The translations under genes were made by a program, and so were the position numbers. Positions 43,713 to 53,081 of a DNA stretch of 64,000 bases are shown here, in pieces (the stretch's first letter is position 1; every line of letters starts with the position of its first letter). Below the pieces are notes generated by a model. The model saw nothing but the letters and a program-made list of their open reading frames with translations. It was not told where the DNA came from and searched no databases. Source of the DNA: Granulicella aggregans (GTDB taxonomy: Bacteria; Acidobacteriota; Terriglobia; Terriglobales; Acidobacteriaceae); contig NZ_JACHIP010000001.1 in the NCBI RefSeq assembly GCF_014203275.1, positions 806,001 through 870,000 on the forward strand. The letters are read 5' to 3'.

Positions 43713-43994
43713 CTAGGAGTTCGAGGAACTCGCAAGCGCAGTCCTGACCGCGTCTCCGCCCGCGCTCTCCGCCGTTTTGCCGCTCAAAAACCTCCCCGCG
43801 TCCGGCCACGCCAAGCGCAAGACCTTTGCCCGATGCTCGATGGAGCGATTGACCACCGTCTCGCACGTCTCGGCGACCAGTATCTTCTCCCCGGTGGTCA
43901 GCGAAATCGTCGTGTCTGGTGTCGCCTCGATGTACTTGATCGTGTCGCTATTAATGGAGAATTTATTGCCGTTCAACCGTGTCAGTTCGATCAT
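43713..43994 (-). CDS. flbD: FlbD family flagellar protein
   Basis: 93 residues from ATG 43994. The start MIELTRLNGNKFSINSDTIKYIEATPDTTISLTTGEKILVAET is the FlbD signature; these small proteins are found with motA in many flagellar clusters and their role is unclear. The tail of about 40 residues after the core is longer than usual. The frame is open to 44102, but the extra N-terminus has no similarity. First gene of flbD-motA-motB. Confidence 0.88.
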   Translation of the reverse strand: MIELTRLNGNKFSINSDTIKYIEATPDTTISLTTGEKILVAETCETVVNRSIEHRAKVLRLAWPDAGRFLSGKTAESAGGDAVRTALASSSNS

Positions 43995-44112
43995 CGGATG
44001 CCCCGCCTCGAGTGCTTCATCGGCAGACACTCTCACGCCACGAGCCGACTTTCCGGTAACCCCTCCGCTCCTTCCCGCCATCGAACATTCCCTTTCTCGC
44101 ATTCAGACACCC

Positions 44113-44139
44113 TAATGCGAAAAGTCTCATCGCCGATGA
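44113..44139 (+). promoter_or_regulatory. sigma-28-like promoter of fliC
   Basis: TAAT at 44113-44116, a 15-bp spacer and GCCGATGA at 44132-44139 match the flagellar sigma-28 consensus (TAAA-N15-GCCGATAA) with two mismatches. It lies about 145 bp before the flagellin ATG, so it would give a long 5' leader. Oriented toward fliC. Confidence 0.5.
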
Positions 44140-44284
44140 AGTCTGGGAACGCGGAGCCTTCCGCATGATGATCGAATCCTGCACAAGCGCGTGGGCAACA
44201 GGATCCGGTCGGCACTCGGGGCAGACTCGGCGCTGATACCAAAACCTCGATACCACCAAATCGTCAATACAGGAGCGGAACACA

Positions 44285-45823
44285 ATGTCCTTGAGTGTCC
44301 TCAACAATATCTCGGCAATCTATGCGCAGAACTATCTGAACCAGACGCAGGCGAGTCTGCAGACGGTACTGCAACAACTCTCTTCCGGTTCACGTATCAA
44401 CAGCGGCGCGGATGACGCGGCCGGCCTCGCGGTGGTCAATGGCTTGCAGGCCAATGAAGCCGCCCTGCAGCAGTCCTCTCAGAACGCAACCAACGGTACC
44501 GGCCTTCTGCAGACTGCGGATGGTGCCCTCTCTCAAGTGACCAGCCTGCTGACCCGCGCTATCACCCTGGCAACAGAATCGGCGAACTCCACCCTCAACT
44601 CACAGCAGGTCAGCTCCGCAAACCAGGAGTATCAGACCATTCTTTCGGAGATCGGCGCCATCGGTTCCACGACCAACTTCTCCGGTAACCAGGTCTTTAC
44701 GACCAATGCCACGAACCTCTTTGTATCCGATGGTTCCGTGACCGGTGCCAGCAGCTATAACGACACGGTCGGAGTTCTCACCACGGGTAGCGTCGGCCAG
44801 AGCCCCTCTTCCGTCGCAATCACTACCGCCGCTCTTACCGTCGCAGCTGCTGGCACCACCTCGGCCGCAAGCGTGCAGTCGACGGGCACCATAACCCCAA
44901 CCAACGCAACCGATCTCCTCAGCGGTACCATCTCCGTCGGCCTCGCGAACGGCGCAGCGTCGAACTTCTCAGTTACCGGTGTCACGGCTAGCCAGTTCGT
45001 TGCCGCCTTCAACGCAAATGCGGCGTTCTCTTCCCAAGGAATCACCGCGAGCGTCGTCGTCGCAACCGGCGTCATCACCATCAAGGGACCCTCGAACGGC
45101 ATCGGGGGCTCCGTCACCTTCACCAACAACGCCCTGACGTCGACCACCTCGGCCAGTGTTGCGGATGCGGCTCCTGTCGCCGCTGCCGGTACCGCCGCCG
45201 TAGATGGTCGGTCATTGGAGGCCATCACTCTCGGCACTTCGACCAACACCCTCGCCGGTACGCTTACCATTGCGGTCGGTGGCGGCACGGCAAACTCCAT
45301 CACCGTCAACTCCGGAACCAGCGGCACCACGCTGGCAACGCAGATCAACTCCAATGCGACGTTTCAGGCTGCTAATGTCGTCGCCTCGTTCAACTCCTCC
45401 ACCGGCGTTCTAAGCATCTACGGACCTTCGGGCACAGGGCAGACCCTCAACCTGACCGGAAGCACGCTGACGCAGACCACCAAGCAGACGCCCGGTGCCG
45501 GCGTGAACTTCAACGACGCGAGCATCAACACGCTCACTGCTACCTCCGCGCCCACGATTCTGACCAGCCTCACGGCAGCGATCGCGGACGTCGCCTACCA
45601 GCGCGGCATCCTTGGGGCCAACATCAACCAGCTCACCGCTGCGGCTGCTGTCGCCGACACGGCGAACGTCAACCTCACCTCCGCCTCGAACGCAATTCAG
45701 GCGACCAACTACGGCAAGGCGACCAGCGACCTCGCAAAGTACGAGGTACTGAGCCAGACGGGCATCAGCGCTCTTGCCCAGGCCAACACCGTGCAGCAGG
45801 AGATCCTCAAGCTGCTGCAGTAA
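44285..45823 (+). CDS. fliC: flagellin
   Basis: 512 residues. The conserved N-terminal D0/D1 (SVLNNISAIYAQNYLNQTQASLQTVLQQLSSGSRINSGADDAAGLAVVNGLQAN) and C-terminal D1/D0 (LTAAIADVAYQRGILGANINQL...NLTSASNAIQATNYGKATSDLAKYEVLSQTGISALAQANTVQQEILKLLQ) form the filament core. The central variable region holds two similar units of about 75 residues, each with a GT(I/L)-beta start and a G(V)ITIKGPS/GVLSIYGPS end, suggesting internal duplication of a surface-exposed domain. A terminator follows, and fliD lies downstream. Confidence 0.95.
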   Translation: MSLSVLNNISAIYAQNYLNQTQASLQTVLQQLSSGSRINSGADDAAGLAVVNGLQANEAALQQSSQNATNGTGLLQTADGALSQVTSLLTRAITLATESANSTLNSQQVSSANQEYQTILSEIGAIGSTTNFSGNQVFTTNATNLFVSDGSVTGASSYNDTVGVLTTGSVGQSPSSVAITTAALTVAAAGTTSAASVQSTGTITPTNATDLLSGTISVGLANGAASNFSVTGVTASQFVAAFNANAAFSSQGITASVVVATGVITIKGPSNGIGGSVTFTNNALTSTTSASVADAAPVAAAGTAAVDGRSLEAITLGTSTNTLAGTLTIAVGGGTANSITVNSGTSGTTLATQINSNATFQAANVVASFNSSTGVLSIYGPSGTGQTLNLTGSTLTQTTKQTPGAGVNFNDASINTLTATSAPTILTSLTAAIADVAYQRGILGANINQLTAAAAVADTANVNLTSASNAIQATNYGKATSDLAKYEVLSQTGISALAQANTVQQEILKLLQ

Positions 45824-45841
45824 ACCGCAGTAACACTCAAA

Positions 45842-45870
45842 GCGGGTGAGGCCTCATGGGTCTCACCCGC
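45842..45870 (+). terminator. rho-independent terminator after fliC
   Basis: The stem GCGGGTGAGGCC pairs with GGTCTCACCCGC (one G-T pair) around a five-base loop, followed by ACTTTTCC. It lies 18 bp after the fliC stop and would uncouple fliC from fliD. Confidence 0.85.
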
Positions 45871-46034
45871 ACTTTTCCGTTAGAAAGAAAAGTCGCTTCT
45901 CACCAGATGCGATGCGACTTGGCAACAAAACTGCACGAATAAAGCAAGATCTTCGGCGGGCCGGATCAGCCGGTTCCCTTCTCAACCGCCGCCGCAATTT
46001 GTGAATGCGCGGAGCAACACACGGAGTGCCCAAG

Positions 46035-47381
46035 ATGGGAACTGTTGGAATCAATTTTGGATCAGCCACAAGCGGCGCCGGCTTCGATGTAGCCAGCACC
46101 GTAACCTCCATTCTTGCTGTACAGCAGGCCATTGAAACCCCTTGGAAGACGCAGCTAGCCGCTCTCCAGGCGCAGGATACCGTCTTCAGCACCCTCGGCA
46201 CGGACCTGTCAACCCTCAGCACCTCTCTCTCCTCGCTCACCTCCTTCGATGGAGTCCTTGCAGAGAAACAGGGTTCCAGCTCCAATACGAATGTCCTCGC
46301 ACTGACCAGTGCTGACACCACAGCGGTCGCCGGCAGTCATAGCGTGGTCGTCACCTCACTCGCGACTACCGCCTCGAACTATTCAGACTCCATCACCAAC
46401 GCCAGCGACACACTCAGCGGCAGCGTCACCATCAACGGCCATCAGATCAGTGTCGTCAGCGGCACCAGCGACACACTCAAGACATTCGCCACCGCGATCA
46501 ACAATGCTGCCATCGGGGTCACCGCCAGCATCGTCTCAGACGCCAATGGATCGCGCCTCTCCATCACCAGCAACACCAGCGGAGCCTCCGGGGCCATCAC
46601 CCTCTCAAGCAACTCCCTCGCCGACTCCAGCACAAGCACCGCCATCGCCTTCCACACCGCGCAAGCCGGGGTCAACGCCGCCCTCACTGTGGACGGCCTT
46701 GCCGTATCCAGCGCCTCGAACACCGTCACCGGGGCCATACCGGGAGTCACCTTTCAGCTCCTGTCCTCTCCGCTGAACACCACTGTCCAGATCCAGGTCA
46801 CCAACGACAATAACGCGATTGAGACATCGCTTAGCTCCCTCGTTACCGCCTACAACGCGGTCATCAAGGACATCTCGGGCCAGGAGAAGACTGCGCAGCC
46901 GCTCTTCGGCAGCCCTACTCTCGCACTCATCCAGACACAGCTCCAGACCGCCATCTTCGGTGGCTCCGCCAGCGGCAGCATCAACAGCCTCTCTCAGCTC
47001 GGCCTTACGACCAACCAAGACGGCACGCTCTCAATCGACACCAGCGCGCTCGACAACGCCCTCAATGCCAACTTCTCCGATATTGTGGGCTTCTTTCAAA
47101 ACACCGGCAGCTTCGGTCAAAGCTTCTCCAAAACACTCAGCAATCTCGGAAATTCCTCGGTCAACGGAGCAGTCTCTCTCGCCCAGCAACAGAACTCTAC
47201 CCAGGAGACCGGTCTCAACGACAACATTTCGAAGCAGGATGCCTCGATCGCGAACCAGAAGACCGCACTCACCGCTGAACTGAACGCCGCCAATCAAGTG
47301 CTCCAGGCAATCCCGCTGCAACTGAGCGAGATCAGCCAGATCTACAGCGCCATTAGCGGTTACAACCAGAAGAACTTCTGA
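46035..47381 (+). CDS. fliD: flagellar filament cap protein FliD
   Basis: 448 residues. The N-terminal FliD domain (GINFGSATSGAGFDVASTVTSILAVQQAIETPWKTQLAALQAQDTVFSTL), a flagellin hook-IN motif (GSVTINGHQISVVSGTSDTLKTFATAINNA) and the C-terminal domain (LSSLVTAYNAVIKDISGQEK ... LSQLGLTTNQDGTLSIDTSALDNALNANFSDIVGFF) are in order. It caps the growing filament. ATG 46035, with GGAG upstream, is preferred to ATG 46005. Confidence 0.93.
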   Translation: MGTVGINFGSATSGAGFDVASTVTSILAVQQAIETPWKTQLAALQAQDTVFSTLGTDLSTLSTSLSSLTSFDGVLAEKQGSSSNTNVLALTSADTTAVAGSHSVVVTSLATTASNYSDSITNASDTLSGSVTINGHQISVVSGTSDTLKTFATAINNAAIGVTASIVSDANGSRLSITSNTSGASGAITLSSNSLADSSTSTAIAFHTAQAGVNAALTVDGLAVSSASNTVTGAIPGVTFQLLSSPLNTTVQIQVTNDNNAIETSLSSLVTAYNAVIKDISGQEKTAQPLFGSPTLALIQTQLQTAIFGGSASGSINSLSQLGLTTNQDGTLSIDTSALDNALNANFSDIVGFFQNTGSFGQSFSKTLSNLGNSSVNGAVSLAQQQNSTQETGLNDNISKQDASIANQKTALTAELNAANQVLQAIPLQLSEISQIYSAISGYNQKNF

Positions 47382-47436
47382 GGCACGCACGGACAGCTCA
47401 ACGTACCGGCAAAGAGTACTCGAAGGCGCAACGGGC

Positions 47437-47865
47437 GTGGAACTCGTCCTCGCCCTCTACGACGGTGTGATTCGCTTCCTTCATCGCGCCGTCCAATGCG
47501 TCGAGGAAGACGATGTACAAGGCCGCAGAACGGCGATAAAAAAAGCGATCGACGTCTTCATGTATCTACAGGCACGTCTCCGTCCCGATCTTGCCGCCGG
47601 CCCTTCCGCCGCTCTCTCGGATTTTTACACCGCCATGTTCACCATGACGCTTGAGGCCTCGCACAACGCCTCGAGGGAACAACTCCTGGAGGTCGTCGCC
47701 TGCGTGCGCAATGTTCGCGAGGCCTGGGCCGTAGCCGCAAAAGATCCCATCGCCGGGAGAGTCCTCCCCCGCGAACTCCGCACCCAGGAAGAGACCTTCA
47801 TTCCCACGACATCTCGCCTCGAAATCTCCAGCGGAGAAGCAAAACGCTCGAGTTGGAGCGCCTAA
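47437..47865 (+). CDS. fliS: flagellin export chaperone FliS
   Basis: 142 residues from GTG 47437: ELVLALYDGVIRFLHRAVQCVEEDD ... IKKAIDVFMYLQARLRPDLAAGPSAALSDFYTAMFTMTLEASHNASREQLLEVVACVRNVREAW. It binds flagellin in the cytosol. The family normally begins about 15 residues earlier (Y-R-Q-x-x-V-x-T-A-x-P/G-x-E-L). That sequence is present in frame (TYRQRVLEGATG, from 47401), but there is no ATG, GTG or TTG before it; an ACG at 47401 could serve, or a start codon has been lost. If GTG 47437 is used, the conserved N-terminus is missing. Confidence 0.85.
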   Translation: MELVLALYDGVIRFLHRAVQCVEEDDVQGRRTAIKKAIDVFMYLQARLRPDLAAGPSAALSDFYTAMFTMTLEASHNASREQLLEVVACVRNVREAWAVAAKDPIAGRVLPRELRTQEETFIPTTSRLEISSGEAKRSSWSA

Positions 47866-47872
47866 AAACCCA

Positions 47873-47912
47873 GCTGTCGTTATGAGGCGGAGCCGAAGAA
47901 CCCGCATTTCGC
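47873..47912. repeat. degraded interspersed repeat, copy 2
   Basis: The sequence aligns base-for-base, with about one mismatch in four, to the glnII-side repeat at 36011-36046 (both end CCCGCATT). It sits between the convergent fliS and ABC transporter genes. The hairpin of the other copies is lost. Confidence 0.4.
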
Positions 47913-47944
47913 TCATGCTGCGCGCAGACTTCGACGGCCAGCCA

Positions 47945-49693
47945 CTAGCTCGTCACAGCGATTTCTTCTTCCAACTGCTGTTTCTCGTAAAGCTCGTTGT
48001 AATACCCACCCTCGCCAATCAGCTCCTCGTGTGTCCCCAGCTCCACGATCCTTCCCTCAACCAGCACCGCAATCCTGTCCGCGTTTCTAGCCGTCGACAC
48101 CCGGTGCGCAATCAAAATCGTCGTCCTTCCCTGCATTACCTCACGTAGACCGCCAAGGATCCGCTCCTCCGTGTAGGTATCGACGCTGGCCAGAGCATCA
48201 TCCAGCACCAGGATCTTTGGGTCGCGCAGCACCGCACGCGCAATCGCCGTCCGCTGCTTCTGACCGCCTGAAAGGGTCACGCCGCGCTCCCCAACCATCG
48301 TCGCGAATCCCTTGGGAAACTCCAATATCTCCGTCTTGATGTGGGCAGTCGAAGCAGCCGCTTCCACCTCAGCATCGGTCGCGCTCGCAACTCCAAACGC
48401 CACGTTTTCGCGAATCGAATCCGAGAACAGAAACGTCTCCTGCGGCACAAATCCAACGCTCCGGCGAAGGTCTTCCAACCGGTACTCTCGAATGGGACGG
48501 CCATCGATCAGCACGCTTCCTACAGGCGCGTCATAAAGCCGCGGAATCAGGTTCACCAGCGTCGTCTTGCCCGACCCCGTCGGCCCCACGATCGCCAGGC
48601 TCGACCCCGCCGGAATCTCCAGATCGATATCCGACAGCACCGGCGAGCCTTCGTTGTAAGCGAAGTTCAAGTTGCGGAAGCTGATCGCACCGTTGATCTC
48701 TTCCGCCGTATGCGAAGCACCCTCCGCATCGCGGATCGTCGGGACTTCCTTGAGCAGTTCATCAATACGCACGACAGAAGCGGTTCCGCGCTGAAACAGG
48801 TTCACCACCCAGCCCACCGCGATCATTGGCCAGGTCAACTGCACCATGTACACGTTGAACGAAGTGAACTCGCCCACCGAAATGAAATGCGACACCACCT
48901 CGTGTCCGCCCACCAGTAGCGTAATCATCAGCGACAGACCCAGCACGAACTCCAGCGTCGGCCACAACATCGCCATTAGCCTTACCAGCAGCAGGCTCCT
49001 TCGGATGTACTCCTGGTTCGCCTTCTCGAACGACGCGATCTCCGCATCCTCCTGTGCGAACGCCCGGATCAGCCGCGCTCCGGAGAAGTTCTCCTGCGCT
49101 TTCGCCGAGATGTCCGAGAACATCGCCTGAATGCGCTCGAACCGAGTATGAATCCGGTTGCCGAAGTACTGCACGAGTACAGACGCAAGAGGAAGCGGGA
49201 CAAACGCAAAGAACGTCAGCTTCGGGCTGATCCTGTACATGAACGGCAGAGCCGCCGCCGTGAACACAATCGTGTTCGCGCTGTACATGATCGCCGGCCC
49301 CAGCAACTGTCGCACCGCGTTCAGATCGTTCGTCGTGCGGGCCATGATGTCGCCCGTCCGATGTGTCTGGTAGTAGCTCGCCGACTGCCGCTCCAGGTTC
49401 GCGAACATATCATTCCGCAGGTCGAACTCGATCTTGCGCGAGACCCCGATCACCACCTGCCGCGTCAGGTACAGAAATAGCCCCGAAAGCACCGCCAGCC
49501 CCACCAGTCGCAGCGCGTGATACATCACCTTTTGCTCGGTGATACCGGAGTGCATATCGTCGATCGCGTGCCCGATCACCAGCGGGATCAGCACCTTCAC
49601 CACGTTATAGAAAACCGTCGACACACCGCCCAGGGCAAGGCTCGGCCAGTAACGCTTCAGATAAGGTGCCAGTGGCGCGAGTCTCTTGAACAT
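47945..49693 (-). CDS. ABC exporter, fused permease-ATPase (MsbA/MDR-like)
   Basis: 582 residues. Six membrane helices of the ABC type-1 exporter fold are followed by one ATPase domain: Walker A GPTGSGKTTLV, signature LSGGQKQRTAIARAVL, Walker B ILVLDDALASVD, H-loop LIAHR. It works as a homo- or heterodimer and may export lipids or drugs; the substrate cannot be predicted. The 78 bp after its gene contains no terminator. It may be co-transcribed with the upstream FKBP and lptFG genes on the same strand. Confidence 0.9.
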   Translation of the reverse strand: MFKRLAPLAPYLKRYWPSLALGGVSTVFYNVVKVLIPLVIGHAIDDMHSGITEQKVMYHALRLVGLAVLSGLFLYLTRQVVIGVSRKIEFDLRNDMFANLERQSASYYQTHRTGDIMARTTNDLNAVRQLLGPAIMYSANTIVFTAAALPFMYRISPKLTFFAFVPLPLASVLVQYFGNRIHTRFERIQAMFSDISAKAQENFSGARLIRAFAQEDAEIASFEKANQEYIRRSLLLVRLMAMLWPTLEFVLGLSLMITLLVGGHEVVSHFISVGEFTSFNVYMVQLTWPMIAVGWVVNLFQRGTASVVRIDELLKEVPTIRDAEGASHTAEEINGAISFRNLNFAYNEGSPVLSDIDLEIPAGSSLAIVGPTGSGKTTLVNLIPRLYDAPVGSVLIDGRPIREYRLEDLRRSVGFVPQETFLFSDSIRENVAFGVASATDAEVEAAASTAHIKTEILEFPKGFATMVGERGVTLSGGQKQRTAIARAVLRDPKILVLDDALASVDTYTEERILGGLREVMQGRTTILIAHRVSTARNADRIAVLVEGRIVELGTHEELIGEGGYYNELYEKQQLEEEIAVTS

Positions 49694-49770
49694 GTATCTC
49701 TGGATCTCCTTACGTTAGAGACGGCAAAGGCGGCTGAAGATTCTCAGCCGCCCTCATTCCTGGAATTGAG

Positions 49771-50466
49771 TTAGTTCGAAGGCGGAGTTGCCGGCTTCTC
49801 TGGAGCAGGAGGAGGTGTAGTCGGGGCCGAAGCAGGCGGAGGCGTCGCAGGAGCCGTGGCTGGAGGGGTTGTCGCCGGAGCACCCGCAGGCGGAGTCGCA
49901 GGCGCGTCCGCAGGCTTAGCCGGGTCAGCCTTCGGAGCTGGGGGCGGAGTCGGAGGCGTGGGTGGCGCAGGAGGCGTATCCGAGAAGCTAATCAGCTCCA
50001 CATCGAAGATCAAGTTCGCCTTCGCCGGCATCCGCGGAGGATTGCCGAGCGGCCCATAAGCAAGCTGGTAGGGCACGAACAACCGGCGCTTGCCACCAAC
50101 GTGCATTCCCTCAAATCCCGTGTCCCAGCCAATAATCACGCGATGCGCGCCATACGGGAAAACAAACGGCTCCTTGCGGTCCACCGATGAGTCAAACTTC
50201 GTGCCATCCGGGAAGTATCCGGTGTAGTGTACCGTGTAGTACTTCCGCGGTTCAGCCAGCGGGCCGGTGCCAATCTTCGTGTCGATGTACTTCAACGAGT
50301 ACATCGTATGCGGCACGCCAACGACCTTCGGCGGCCCCGCAGCTGCCGTTTTGGCGGTCGCCGTCGTAGCGGCATGGTGAGTGACAGGCTTCGCGGCAGT
50401 TGCCGGAGCGGGTGTCTGAGCTAGGGCGGCGGAAGAGAGCGCGAATACTGCGAGAGCAAGCTTCAT
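49771..50466 (-). CDS. exported FKBP-type peptidyl-prolyl isomerase with Pro-rich tail
   Basis: 231 residues. A signal peptide (MKLALAVFALSSAALAQ) and an Ala/Thr-rich linker precede one FKBP domain (KYYTVHYTGYFPDGTKFDSSVDRKEPFVFPYGAHRVIIGWDTGFEGMHVGGKRRLFVPYQLAYG ... FDVELISF). A C-terminal tail of about 65 residues is nearly all Pro/Ala/Thr. It folds proteins in the periplasm. The tail could span the cell wall or attach to the envelope. ATG 50466 begins the signal peptide; the upstream frame to 50562 lacks any signal. Confidence 0.88.
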   Translation of the reverse strand: MKLALAVFALSSAALAQTPAPATAAKPVTHHAATTATAKTAAAGPPKVVGVPHTMYSLKYIDTKIGTGPLAEPRKYYTVHYTGYFPDGTKFDSSVDRKEPFVFPYGAHRVIIGWDTGFEGMHVGGKRRLFVPYQLAYGPLGNPPRMPAKANLIFDVELISFSDTPPAPPTPPTPPPAPKADPAKPADAPATPPAGAPATTPPATAPATPPPASAPTTPPPAPEKPATPPSN

Positions 50467-50509
50467 AGATGCCTCTATCCTACCGTCTCCGGCCGCTACT
50501 TTGTATGAA

Positions 50510-52975
50510 CTACGTCGGTGTCCGCAGCAGAAGATATGCCCCAACGATCCCGAACAGCACATCCGGCGACCACGCCGCCAGCACCGGCGGCAGCGTATTC
50601 ACATTTCCCATCGCCTCAAACAGACCCGCCACCACCCAGTAAGAGATCGCCAGCCCAATCGCCGTCGAGATGCCCACCAGGGACCCGCGCTTGCCCATCG
50701 AAAGCGCAAACGGCACCGCCAGGATCGCCATCACCAGCGTCACCACCGGGTACGCGATCTTCTTCATCAGTTGCACCCGCAGCCTCATCGTGTCGAAACC
50801 GCTCTGCTTCAGGTCGCCAATGTAGTCCGACAGCTCCGCAAAAGACATCTCCTGCGACTGCAGATCTTCCTTCTTGAAGTAAGAGGGCTGCTCCTTGATC
50901 TCCGGAAACTCGGCCACCGCGAATGGCTGGTAAGTCCCCACCGTCTCGCCCGCAAACGTCCTCTGCCATCCTTGGTCGAAGATCCAGTTATGCCCATCCC
51001 ACCGCACCGACGACGCAAAGATTCGCCGTCGCAGCACAAACGTATCCGGCTCCAACTCAAACACAGTAAGGTTCGCGAAGACATCCTTGTTGCTGTCGAA
51101 GAACTGATAGTAGAAGATCCGGGCCGGCTCGCCAGGAGCTCCCGGCTGCACTATTTTTCCGGACTTCCCCGTCGTCGCAGCAGCCTGAACCAGTGCCGTC
51201 CCCGTCTGCCCGGAGATCCACTTCCGATCCGGCCTTAGAAACGTCTGTGCCGGCTTGTTCTTGATCACAGCCCGCAGCGCCTCCTGCCGGCGGTTCGCTC
51301 CGGGCAGGTAGTACTCATCGAACGCGAACAGCGAAGCCGCCAGCACCGCCGCAATGACAAGAACCGGGGCAACGACGCGATACAAGCTGATCCCCGTAGC
51401 CTTCATCGCCGTCAGCTCCGACGATCGGTTCAACGCCCCAAATGTCACCAGCACCGCCACCAGAGCGCACAGAGGAGTCACAGCGGAGATGATGTAGGGA
51501 ATCAGATTCACCAGGTACTCGCCCACCGTCACCAGCGCGGTGCGGTTGCGAATGATGTCCCCGATCAACTCAAAGAACGTGAATACAACGAACAGCACTG
51601 CAAAGCTCGAAAGCACAAACAGGAAGTTCGTCACGAACTCCCGCATCACGTAGTCGTCCAGCAGCAGCGGGAACCGTATATGCAGCGTGGCGCGGAAGTT
51701 CGCAAGTCGCTGCGCCATAGTGACTTTCTCTGCGGTGCCGGGCCCGTCCTCATCGCGGCTCATCATCCGCTCGAGCATCCGTCCCAGCCACTGCCCCACG
51801 GACGCGAAGATGTTCAGTGCGATGCCTCCGCGCGACAACTGCTGCAGCAACAGCACGCCCGCGACCAGAAAAATGAGATTCGCCGACCACACGCCTACAA
51901 ACGGCGACACCTTCCCCGACTTCGCAAACGCGACGCCCACCAGCGACGTCAGGTAGTAGACAAATACCAGCGCGATTGCCAGCACTATTCCCGTACTCCG
52001 CCCGCTGCGCTTCGACGACAACCCCAGCGGCACACCCACCAGCATCAACACGATGCATGCAAACGGGTATGAGAACCTCGAGTTCAGTTCAATGAGAAAC
52101 GGTCGAGAGCTGAAGTCTTTCCCATCCTTCGGTGTCACCCGGCTCAACCGCCACACCTCCGACAGACTCAGCGCGTGAATCGGCGTGTCCGAACGGCTCA
52201 CCCGTGTGCCGTTCTGTACTCCCGTCTGCAGCGGAATATCGGTCGTAGAAAACGTCGAGATGTCGTACTGCCCGGGGCTACTCGCGGAGACCTGATGCTG
52301 CGTCCCATCCAGCAGATGCAGCCGAATCGTCGCACTATCCGCGCCACCCGGAAGCGCGTTTGCAGATCCCGGTTCGTTCAACACGACAGCCTTGTCCGCC
52401 GTCGTAATATGCGGAGACTCCGGATCGCTCAAGTCCGCCAGAAACACATGCTTCCAAATCGAAGCTCCGCCCAACGCCGGCTTCACTTCCTGCACATAGA
52501 GCACGTAGTTCTTCAGGTCCTCATAGAAGACCCGTGGCTGCACTTCGAACGAAGCCTGGCTCGACTTCAACGAGTTCTCGAGCCCCAGCAGCGCCGCCGC
52601 CGACCTGGGTGCAAGCCAGATCGAGTTCACCAGCCCCGCTGCCATGCCCAGCGCCGCCAGGATAGAAACGATCCGTACGAACCCCAGCACGCCCATCCCA
52701 CTCGCGCGCATCGCAGTGATTTCGCTATCGGCCGCCAGCCGGCTCAATCCCAGCAGAATCCCCACGAGGATCGCCATCGGGATCGTCACAGTCAGCGTAT
52801 TCGGCAGCATGTACAGGATGATCCGGCAGACATCAGCGAGACTCGCCGAGTTTCGCACCGCCAGCCCCAGAATGTCCGAGAGATGCTGCATGAACAGCAC
52901 AAAGGTGAACAGCACCCCGCCCAGCACCGCATGGGACGAAACTTCGCGAAGGATATACCGGGTCAGCAGGCGCAT
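50510..52975 (-). CDS. LptF-LptG fused LPS export permease
   Basis: 821 residues from ATG 52975. Two LptF/LptG-type permease units are joined. Unit 1 begins RYILREVSSHAVLGGVLFTFVLFMQHLSDI, with RLAADSEITAMRASGMG and six membrane helices around a periplasmic beta-jellyroll. Unit 2 begins about residue 445 (LLLDDYVMREFVTNFLFVLSSFAVLFVVFTFF), with GALNRSSELTAMKATGIS. In most Gram-negatives the two are separate genes that form the transporter pulling LPS from the inner membrane with the ATPase LptB. The fusion gives a fixed 1:1 pair. A start at 53008 is less likely. Confidence 0.88.
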   Translation of the reverse strand: MRLLTRYILREVSSHAVLGGVLFTFVLFMQHLSDILGLAVRNSASLADVCRIILYMLPNTLTVTIPMAILVGILLGLSRLAADSEITAMRASGMGVLGFVRIVSILAALGMAAGLVNSIWLAPRSAAALLGLENSLKSSQASFEVQPRVFYEDLKNYVLYVQEVKPALGGASIWKHVFLADLSDPESPHITTADKAVVLNEPGSANALPGGADSATIRLHLLDGTQHQVSASSPGQYDISTFSTTDIPLQTGVQNGTRVSRSDTPIHALSLSEVWRLSRVTPKDGKDFSSRPFLIELNSRFSYPFACIVLMLVGVPLGLSSKRSGRSTGIVLAIALVFVYYLTSLVGVAFAKSGKVSPFVGVWSANLIFLVAGVLLLQQLSRGGIALNIFASVGQWLGRMLERMMSRDEDGPGTAEKVTMAQRLANFRATLHIRFPLLLDDYVMREFVTNFLFVLSSFAVLFVVFTFFELIGDIIRNRTALVTVGEYLVNLIPYIISAVTPLCALVAVLVTFGALNRSSELTAMKATGISLYRVVAPVLVIAAVLAASLFAFDEYYLPGANRRQEALRAVIKNKPAQTFLRPDRKWISGQTGTALVQAAATTGKSGKIVQPGAPGEPARIFYYQFFDSNKDVFANLTVFELEPDTFVLRRRIFASSVRWDGHNWIFDQGWQRTFAGETVGTYQPFAVAEFPEIKEQPSYFKKEDLQSQEMSFAELSDYIGDLKQSGFDTMRLRVQLMKKIAYPVVTLVMAILAVPFALSMGKRGSLVGISTAIGLAISYWVVAGLFEAMGNVNTLPPVLAAWSPDVLFGIVGAYLLLRTPT

Positions 52976-53081
52976 CAGGGTCTTAGATCCAGTGTAGCGC
53001 CTGCCCACAAATAGCAGACCCGCCCACGGCGCATATCGCCACGGACGGGTCTTGGCCGTCTACTCCCTATTCCCAACTCCC

